NCBI GenBank assembly: GCA_964523575.1
Contig: CAZGAV010000012.1
Coordinates: 1-64,000, forward strand
From: DAOUTW01 sp964523575
Lineage (GTDB): Bacteria; Zixibacteria; MSB-5A5; GN15; JAAZOE01
DNA: 64,000 nt
Direction of reading: 5' to 3'
In this document: piece after piece, positions 34,225 through 39,796 of the stretch
Layout of the letters: every line of letters starts with the position of its first letter
Numbering within the stretch: the first letter of the stretch is position 1
Made by a program: the position numbers and the translations under genes
The notes under the pieces: generated by a model
Database searches by the model: none
What the model was told of the DNA's origin: nothing
Seen by the model: only the letters and a program-made list of their open reading frames with translations

Positions 34225-34983
34225 GTGAAACAGACAATCTTCGTAACTCTGAACGCGTTGATTTCCTTTGCCATCGGTTATGTCACATGGGGAATCATCT
34301 TGAAGAATACTGAAGAGGGCACTCTGCCCCATTCGATTTACCAGGGCGGGCCTCTGGTCGTCCTGCTGATCATGATTCTGCTGATGCTTATGTCTTTCGT
34401 GGTGGAACGGTTCCTGTCCCTGCGCGTCGCCAAGGGCAAAAGTTCCGTCCAGGTGTTCTTCAAGAACCTGATCGGCCATCTTCAGAACAACGATTTCGAG
34501 TCGGCGCTGGCGGCCTGCGACAAGCAGCGCGGCACGACGGCCAACGTTCTTCGGGCCGGTATTGAGCGATACATGCGCGTCAAAGACGATAACACCATGG
34601 AATCCGAGAAGAAGATGGCCGCGACACAGGCGGCTATCGAAGAAGCCAACGCGCTGGAAGGCCCGCTTCTGGAGCGCAACCTGATCGCCATGTCAACGAT
34701 CGCCTCGATCGCCACCATGGTCGGTCTGCTGGGTACGACCATCGGTATGATCCGCGCCTTTGCGGCCACCGGCCATGCCTCCGGCGGTGTTATCGATGCC
34801 ACTCAGCTGGCGACCGGTATTTCCGAAGCGCTGGTTAACACCGCCGGCGGTTTGACTTCCGGTATTCTCGGTATTTTCTTCTATAACTATTTTGTCAACA
34901 AAGTTGACTCTTTCAACTACACGACCGATGAGGCTACCTACGAGGTGCTTCAGTTGTTGAAAGCCAAGGAGGCGGCGAGTTAA
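34225..34983 (+). CDS. exbB: ExbB/TolQ/MotA-family proton channel protein
   Basis: A 252-residue inner-membrane protein with three membrane segments (about 5-22, 40-62, 150-215 region). It has the family signature running from GPLLERNLIAMSTIASIA through MVGLLGTTIGMI to LATGISEALVNTAGGL (about 150-215). With ExbD it forms the proton-driven motor that energises TonB. The start is GTG 34225. The exbD gene follows without a gap (TAA then ATG). Confidence 0.93.
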   Translation: MKQTIFVTLNALISFAIGYVTWGIILKNTEEGTLPHSIYQGGPLVVLLIMILLMLMSFVVERFLSLRVAKGKSSVQVFFKNLIGHLQNNDFESALAACDKQRGTTANVLRAGIERYMRVKDDNTMESEKKMAATQAAIEEANALEGPLLERNLIAMSTIASIATMVGLLGTTIGMIRAFAATGHASGGVIDATQLATGISEALVNTAGGLTSGILGIFFYNYFVNKVDSFNYTTDEATYEVLQLLKAKEAAS

Positions 34984-35454
34984 ATGAAGATTAAAAAGAA
35001 AAGGCGCCTCAGCATCAAGATCGATATGACCCCGATGGTGGATATCGCCTTTCTTCTCCTGATCTTTTATATGACGACGACTCAGTTCAAACCGCCGGAG
35101 AAGAAGAAGGTCGATTTGCCGACGTCGCATTCGCAGGTTTCCCTGCCGGATAAGGATGTCATCAACGTCACGGTGACGGCCGACGATTCCATCTTCGTCG
35201 ATTATATCGTCAAAAAAACGGTTAATATCGACGGCCGCGATATCACGATGCCGGTGCGTATGTATGACGAGGCGACTACTGGCACGGTCGGCGCCCTGAT
35301 TAACTCGGCCCGAATTCGCAGTCCCCGGGCCTTTCTGGTGATCAAAGCCGACAAGCAATCGAGTTACGGGGTGATGGAAGGGATAATGAAAACCCTTCAG
35401 GAACAACATCTCTCCCGTTTCCAGATAATCACGCTGAGTGAACAAGAGACTTAA
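34984..35454 (+). CDS. exbD: ExbD/TolR-family protein (first copy)
   Basis: A 156-residue protein with one N-terminal membrane helix carrying the essential Asp in MTPMVDIAFLLLIFYM (Asp about residue 20) and a periplasmic domain. Together with ExbB it converts proton flow to movement of TonB. It abuts exbB. Two further ExbD paralogues follow at 35476 and 37429; this copy is the shortest and most canonical. Confidence 0.93.
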   Translation: MKIKKKRRLSIKIDMTPMVDIAFLLLIFYMTTTQFKPPEKKKVDLPTSHSQVSLPDKDVINVTVTADDSIFVDYIVKKTVNIDGRDITMPVRMYDEATTGTVGALINSARIRSPRAFLVIKADKQSSYGVMEGIMKTLQEQHLSRFQIITLSEQET

Positions 35455-35475
35455 CGTTTAAGGTGGTGATTTAAC

Positions 35476-36102
35476 ATGGCTGGTGCCGATGTAAGTGCAG
35501 ACAGGCCAAAAGGCGGAAAGAAACAAGGCCTGCGCCGTCCCAAAAGGCGGCTCTCTGTCCGAATCGATATGACTCCGATGGTCGATATCGCGTTTCTCCT
35601 GCTTATTTTCTATATGGTAACGACGGTTTTTTCGATGCCGCAGGCGATGGAAGTCAACCTGCCGCCGGCGTCTGAGGAAGAAACTCAGATCAAAGTCAAA
35701 GACAGCAATCTTCTGACCATTCATGTCGACGGAAAAAACCAATTCTACTGGAATATCGGGCGCGAGTTGCCGGTGCCGATGAAAGCCGATTCCCTTCGAA
35801 CCCTCATGGTCGACCAGAACAAGGCCAATCCCAAATTGAGCACGCTCCTTATCATCAACAAGGAAGCCCGTTATAAAACCATGGTTGACATCCTCGACGA
35901 GATCGATCTCATAGAACGTTCCTTCAATAACGCCACGGCCAAGGAACTGGGCGTCACTCTGAAAGATTTCAACGATCCCGATAATGAGCGGTACGAGGAA
36001 TTTAAGGCCAAGAAGTTTTCCTACCGCTATGCCATGTCACCCTGGGAAGACCGCGATTCGAGAATTATCGAAAAGGTCCTCTCATTGCATGGGGGTGAAT
36101 AG
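35476..36102 (+). CDS. exbD: ExbD/TolR-family protein (second copy, extended)
   Basis: A 208-residue ExbD with a basic N-terminal extension (GGKKQGLRRPKRRLSVRI), the MTPMVDIAFLLLIFYM helix and a periplasmic domain. After it comes an added C-terminal segment containing NDPDNERYEEFKAKKFSYRY and WEDRDSRIIEKV. The extension is shared with the third copy at 37429 but not with the first, so copies two and three form a subfamily. AGGTGGTGA precedes ATG 35476. It is followed two bases later by tonB. Confidence 0.92.
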   Translation: MAGADVSADRPKGGKKQGLRRPKRRLSVRIDMTPMVDIAFLLLIFYMVTTVFSMPQAMEVNLPPASEEETQIKVKDSNLLTIHVDGKNQFYWNIGRELPVPMKADSLRTLMVDQNKANPKLSTLLIINKEARYKTMVDILDEIDLIERSFNNATAKELGVTLKDFNDPDNERYEEFKAKKFSYRYAMSPWEDRDSRIIEKVLSLHGGE

Positions 36103-36104
36103 CT

Positions 36105-36830
36105 ATGGCCCAATCTGCAAGCACCTATTACGGCGCGTTTGAATTAAAACGCAGGTACCAGCGCAATATGTTGCTGGGTACCGGTTTTTCGGCGGCCTTG
36201 ACGGCTTTGGTTATCCTCTCGATATGGATTTACAATATTATCACCTATGAGGATATGGAAGTCAGAAACGTCGTCCGGATCAAAACCATCGCTGAACTGG
36301 GCGCGCCGCCTTCGCTGGCGGCTAAACCGCCCCAGGTCAGCATCGACAAGCCGAATGTCGCCCCACCCAAGGTCGGTATTCCGACGGCGGTGGCCGACGA
36401 TGAGGTCGTCGATGAGGATATCGTTATCGCCTCCCGGGAAGAACTCCAGGAGATCAATGCTCCGGTGCTGTCCGGCGCCGGAAACGGTTCCAATACGGAA
36501 CTGATTATCGATATCCCCGATGAAGACTATATGCCTTCGCCCGACGAATTCGTTCCGGTGGAAGAATACCCCGTACAGATTTCCGAGGAAATTCCGGAGT
36601 ACCCTCGTCTGGCGCAGGAAGGCGGATTCACCGGATCGGTGATTGTCCAGGCCTATGTTGACAAAAACGGCGACGTCAAGAAGGCTCAGGCGGTAAAATG
36701 TACTCGGCCCAATATGGGCTTTGAGGAATCCGCGGTCAAAGCGGCCTACAAAAACAAATATCGCCCGGCCATCCAGAACGGCAATCCCATCGGCCTCTGG
36801 ATCGAGTATAAAATCGACTTTACGCTCTAA
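36105..36830 (+). CDS. tonB: TonB-family protein (first copy)
   Basis: A 241-residue protein. A cytoplasmic N-terminus with YYGAFELKRRYQRNMLLGT (about 9-27) precedes one membrane helix (about 27-46), a Pro-containing periplasmic linker rather than a long Pro/Lys repeat, and a TonB C-terminal domain (about 160-241: EYPRLAQEGGFTGSVIVQAY, VKAAYKNKYRPAIQNGNPIG). It would carry energy from ExbBD to outer-membrane receptors. A paralogue with the same N-terminal motif is at 38496. GGGGGTGA lies upstream of ATG 36105. Confidence 0.92.
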   Translation: MAQSASTYYGAFELKRRYQRNMLLGTGFSAALTALVILSIWIYNIITYEDMEVRNVVRIKTIAELGAPPSLAAKPPQVSIDKPNVAPPKVGIPTAVADDEVVDEDIVIASREELQEINAPVLSGAGNGSNTELIIDIPDEDYMPSPDEFVPVEEYPVQISEEIPEYPRLAQEGGFTGSVIVQAYVDKNGDVKKAQAVKCTRPNMGFEESAVKAAYKNKYRPAIQNGNPIGLWIEYKIDFTL

Positions 36831-36846
36831 TCGCCGAAATGAAATG

Positions 36847-36874
36847 CGGGGGAAGATAGAGCAATCTTCCCCCG
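36847..36874. other. Intercistronic hairpin after tonB
   Basis: CGGGGGAAGAT and ATCTTCCCCCG form a perfect 11-bp stem around AGAGCA. No U-tract follows, so it may be an attenuator, a processing or stability element, or a Rho-type end. The following 200 bases contain short CTCACGTCC tandem repeats (about 36926-36943) and no gene I can support. Confidence 0.5.
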
Positions 36875-37090
36875 GCAAATTCGTTATACCCCTCCGGGGC
36901 GGCCGCCCGTCCCGTTGACGTCACATCCCTCACGTCCCTCACGTCCGCGCAGCGCTACTTACCGGTAGTCCGTACACCGGAACGAGAAAACGGTGTGGCG
37001 GCCTTCCGTCCGAGAGAAAAGGCGTTAACCGGTCAGCCTTCGGCTTCGAAGCCGGCGGCCGACCAAGACAGCCTTTGAACGGAGGGAAAA

Positions 37091-37390
37091 ATGAGGATAC
37101 GCTATAGCCAACAGGCGCTGGTCTGGCAGAAACCGGACCGACTTCGGGAAATCGGCGTGTTTCCTCCCGGATGGCGGCAAGAATGGTTCACCAACCTCTG
37201 CCTGGCGGCGGCTCTGACGGCTCTGTTGTTTCTCATGCTGTTATCCATCTATCTTGTTTTCACCAAACCGGCGGCGACGTCCATTCCCGGCTATCCGCGC
37301 ACCGGAGCCGCGGCTTCGGGTACGGGATTCGCCCATATTAACGGCCCGTCGGATGGGGAAGCGCCGATCGTTTCAAGAAACTGGGGATAG
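37091..37390 (+). CDS. Small single-helix membrane protein A of the ExbD/TonB cluster
   Basis: A 99-residue protein with GGAGGG five bases before ATG 37091. An N-terminal cytoplasmic part (about 1-33) is followed by one membrane helix (about 36-57, LAAALTALLFLMLLSIYLVF) and a short periplasmic tail with SIPGYPRTG. The helix and the following SxPG-TG motif resemble those of the small protein at 38189. Each of the two lies directly before an exbD or tonB gene. I know no family for it; a role as accessory subunit of the motor is inference. Confidence 0.7.
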   Translation: MRIRYSQQALVWQKPDRLREIGVFPPGWRQEWFTNLCLAAALTALLFLMLLSIYLVFTKPAATSIPGYPRTGAAASGTGFAHINGPSDGEAPIVSRNWG

Positions 37391-37428
37391 CAGGAATCAG
37401 CGCCGTTTATCGAAGGAGGTGATGATAA

Positions 37429-38088
37429 ATGGCAGGCGTTGATCTGGGCAAGGCCCGACCCGTCCGAGACGATAAGCCGAAAAGCCGGCGTCGAATAAAA
37501 CGTCGCACCGGCGTGCGAGTGGTTATGACGCCGATGGTTGATATCGCTTTCCTGCTGTTGATTTTCTATATGGTGACCACGATTTTCGCCATGCCCCAGG
37601 CGATGGGGGTCAATCTTCCGCCCGACGAGGTCGTTACGGTTGGGAAATTGCTCACCATCCGGGTTGATGGACAGAATCGATTTTATTGGAATCTCGGTCA
37701 TGATTTGCCGGTCCCGATGAGGGCCGATTCCCTGTTCACTTTGCTTTTTGATAAGAGCCGCGAAATCCCGAAACTGAATACCCTGCTTACCATCCATCCG
37801 CAGGCAAGATACCATGTTATGGTCGATATCCTCGATGAAATCGACCTGGTTGAAAGAAAGTTCAACGACGGGGTAGCGGCCAGACTCGGCGTTTCCGCCG
37901 AAATTTTCAACGATCCCGATAATGACCGATACAGCGAATTTTATGATAAACGATTTTCGTATCGTTACGCCACCGCGCCGTGGGAGGACCGCGACACCAG
38001 AATAATTAATAAGATATGGCGCACCGGAAGGGGGGGAATAGCCATGAATAACAAAACCGCGATTATCTTTGATGATGAGTTTCCTTGA
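37429..38088 (+). CDS. exbD: ExbD/TolR-family protein (third copy, extended)
   Basis: A 219-residue ExbD paralogue with AAGGAGGTGATGA just upstream. It shares with the 35476 copy the basic N-terminus, MTPMVDIAFLLLIFYM, the motif FYWNLGHDLPVPMRADSL and the C-terminal NDPDNDRYSEFYDKRFSYRY and WEDRDTRIINKI. The last 15 residues (after RTGRGG) are not shared. The 3' end, including its stop codon, overlaps a strong promoter at 38085. Confidence 0.92.
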   Translation: MAGVDLGKARPVRDDKPKSRRRIKRRTGVRVVMTPMVDIAFLLLIFYMVTTIFAMPQAMGVNLPPDEVVTVGKLLTIRVDGQNRFYWNLGHDLPVPMRADSLFTLLFDKSREIPKLNTLLTIHPQARYHVMVDILDEIDLVERKFNDGVAARLGVSAEIFNDPDNDRYSEFYDKRFSYRYATAPWEDRDTRIINKIWRTGRGGIAMNNKTAIIFDDEFP

Positions 38089-38112
38089 CGACTATAAAAT
38101 ATAAGTTATAAT
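38085..38112 (+). promoter_or_regulatory. Internal promoter for small protein B and tonB2
   Basis: TTGACG, 16 bases, TATAAT, overlapping the stop codon of the third exbD. It could uncouple the last two genes from the main operon. Confidence 0.65.
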
Positions 38113-38188
38113 ATTTTCCGAGAGAAAAGGCCGATGATCGGCGCCGGGCCGGTCATACATCCCGCGACCTTTTGATAAGGAGGGAGAC

Positions 38189-38512
38189 ATGAGCCTTTTT
38201 TCAAACCCCGAATATATAATTCTCACGCCCATCCCCGCGAGAGCCGCCGTCGCTTGCACCGACAGCGGGAATTATGCCGTCATAAAATCGCTTTTGATGG
38301 CCGCCGTGCTTGGCGCGGTGCTGTTCATGACGGTCCTTTCCATCCTGTTCGTGCATTTGGGCCAGGTTCCGTCTTTCCCCGGAACTCATACCGGCCGGAA
38401 TCATGATAAACCGCGGATGGTACAGGCCCTCGATACTCTCCAAAACAATTCTGACTGCTTTATATCAATAACAAAGACAAAAGGGGGTGAATATCATGAT
38501 GCGCTCATTTGA
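38189..38512 (+). CDS. Small single-helix membrane protein B of the ExbD/TonB cluster
   Basis: A 107-residue protein with AAGGAGGGAGAC directly before ATG 38189. One membrane helix lies at about 34-56 (LLMAAVLGAVLFMTVLSILF), followed by SFPGTHTGRN. The pattern AAxLxAxLFxxxLSI...SxPGxxxTG is shared with the small protein at 37091. Its 3' end overlaps the start of tonB by 17 bases. The function is unknown. Confidence 0.65.
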   Translation: MSLFSNPEYIILTPIPARAAVACTDSGNYAVIKSLLMAAVLGAVLFMTVLSILFVHLGQVPSFPGTHTGRNHDKPRMVQALDTLQNNSDCFISITKTKGGEYHDALI

Positions 38513-39248
38513 ACTGCCTTATGGCGCCTTTGAATTAAAAAGCCGCTACCAGCGAAATATGCTTATCGGAACGACAACGGCCGTGTTGCTGGCGACGGCG
38601 TTGATCAGCTTAATCTGGATTCTGGGCTGCGCCGCCGCAGTGGAAACGCAGATTGTGGATCCGCCCGGACTCACCGACAGCATGACGATAATATTTGTCG
38701 AGCCGTCTCCACCCGGCATCGACGATATTCGAGGCGGCAAGGGCATCAAACCACCGCCGCCATCTAAATTGGATAATGGTATTTTCGTCGCGGTTGACGA
38801 TTTACTGGCCGAGGAGGATACGGTCGACTTTTCGGAACTGCATAAAAGGGGGACAGGTGAATACGATCCGGAGGCGGAATATGGCGAAGACGGCGACCAA
38901 GGTGAGCCCGGCGGGCTATATATCGGCCCGGAGGTAATACCTCCCGTGGGGGCTTTCATCGCTGTCGAAGTTGGGCCCGTGATCATCCATGAACAAAAAC
39001 CGGAATATCCGCGTCTCGCCCTGGAGGGGGGATTCACGGCTTCGGTTTTCATCGACGCCTTCGTTGGCCGCGAAGGACAGGTGCTCGACGCCCGAGTCGC
39101 CCGATGCACTCGAAACCATATGGGTTTTGAGGAAGCGGCCCTGAAGGCCGCTTATAAATGCACCTATCGGCCGGCCATCCAGAACGGGGCCCCGGTCGGT
39201 GTCTGGATCAGCTATCAAGTCGATTTTGTCTTGGACAGGTCGCGATAG
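38496..39248 (+). CDS. tonB: TonB-family protein (second copy)
   Basis: A 250-residue TonB paralogue. YGAFELKSRYQRNMLIGT (about 8-25) precedes the membrane helix (about 25-46), an acidic linker (YDPEAEYGEDGDQGEPGG) and a TonB C-terminal domain (about 168-250: EYPRLALEGGFTASVFIDAF, LKAAYKCTYRPAIQNGAPVG). The start may be ATG 38496 or 38499, both after AGGGGGTGA. The linker is more acidic than in the first copy and contains DPPG and PPPPSK segments. Confidence 0.9.
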   Translation: MMRSFELPYGAFELKSRYQRNMLIGTTTAVLLATALISLIWILGCAAAVETQIVDPPGLTDSMTIIFVEPSPPGIDDIRGGKGIKPPPPSKLDNGIFVAVDDLLAEEDTVDFSELHKRGTGEYDPEAEYGEDGDQGEPGGLYIGPEVIPPVGAFIAVEVGPVIIHEQKPEYPRLALEGGFTASVFIDAFVGREGQVLDARVARCTRNHMGFEEAALKAAYKCTYRPAIQNGAPVGVWISYQVDFVLDRSR

Positions 39249-39279
39249 AGCAAAATAATTCCCCCTCGTCGGTTCACCC

Positions 39280-39299
39280 GGGGGCCGGACGCGGCCCCC
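39280..39299 (+). terminator. Weak terminator candidate after the TonB cluster
   Basis: GGGGGCC and GGCCCCC around GGACGC; a T5 run follows only 14 bases later (39313-39317). Confidence 0.35.
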
Positions 39300-39450
39300 C
39301 TTCGCCGCCTTATTTTTGTGTTGTCGATATCGGGCCGGGGCTGAAAGGCACTTTTCCTATGGGGGCATTTTCAATATGTCGTGTCGATTTTTAGATTGAC
39401 CACAATATATGGCAATCGGACTCCAATAATGATAATTATAAAAAAATCGC

Positions 39451-39479
39451 TTGACAACTGCACAAATGTGCAGTATTTT
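39451..39479 (+). promoter_or_regulatory. Strong promoter with an embedded LexA-type (SOS) operator
   Basis: TTGACA (39451-39456), a 17-base spacer and TATTTT (39474-39479). The spacer is almost entirely a perfect palindrome, ACTGCACA-AA-TGTGCAGT (39457-39474). Its core TGCAC-AAAT-GTGCA fits the motif TGCNC-N4-GTGCA reported for LexA of Fibrobacter. A repressor bound there would cover the promoter. It drives the zinc-ribbon and helicase genes. Confidence 0.72.
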
Positions 39480-39521
39480 TAATTTGACACCGATAATAAT
39501 ACCGGACACAAGGAGCAGGCC

Positions 39522-39740
39522 ATGGATTGCAATCAATACTCGGAACGGAAAGTTATCTCCGCGGCGGACCGATGCCGGGGCTCGTCGCAGCGGAAACCGG
39601 CACCATCGGACGAGGCGCGACTTTTAGCGTCCCGGCCATCGTCCGGCCCGCAGGCGGGTCGTTGTACCTGTGGGGGAGTGCTGGTCAGGCGCGGATACTG
39701 CTTCGTGTGCGTTGTCTGCGGCTGGGGAAGTTGTGAGTGA
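39522..39740 (+). CDS. Zinc-ribbon miniprotein
   Basis: A 72-residue protein with AAGGAG eight bases before ATG 39522. A polar, probably disordered N-terminal half is followed by a Cys cluster: C48-x-C50-G-G, C60-xx-C63-xx-C66-G-W-G-x-C71. The pattern CxCGG...GxCxxCxxCGWGxC resembles the zinc ribbons at the C-terminus of some ribonucleotide reductases and DNA-processing enzymes. It stands directly behind the SOS-type promoter, and its stop codon overlaps the first possible start of the helicase gene (GTGA). A role with the helicase on damaged DNA is inference. A competing frame (39527-39736) has no ribosome site. Confidence 0.75.
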   Translation: MDCNQYSERKVISAADRCRGSSQRKPAPSDEARLLASRPSSGPQAGRCTCGGVLVRRGYCFVCVVCGWGSCE

Positions 39741-39796
39741 ATTGGGGGAGTATTTCCGGGGCCGGCCATAGGGCCATAATTCAGGGGGATGAAACG

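Noticed and set aside
39527..39736. A 69-residue frame overlapping the zinc-ribbon gene
   Set aside because: No Shine-Dalgarno site; the other frame has one at ideal distance and an ordered Cys motif.
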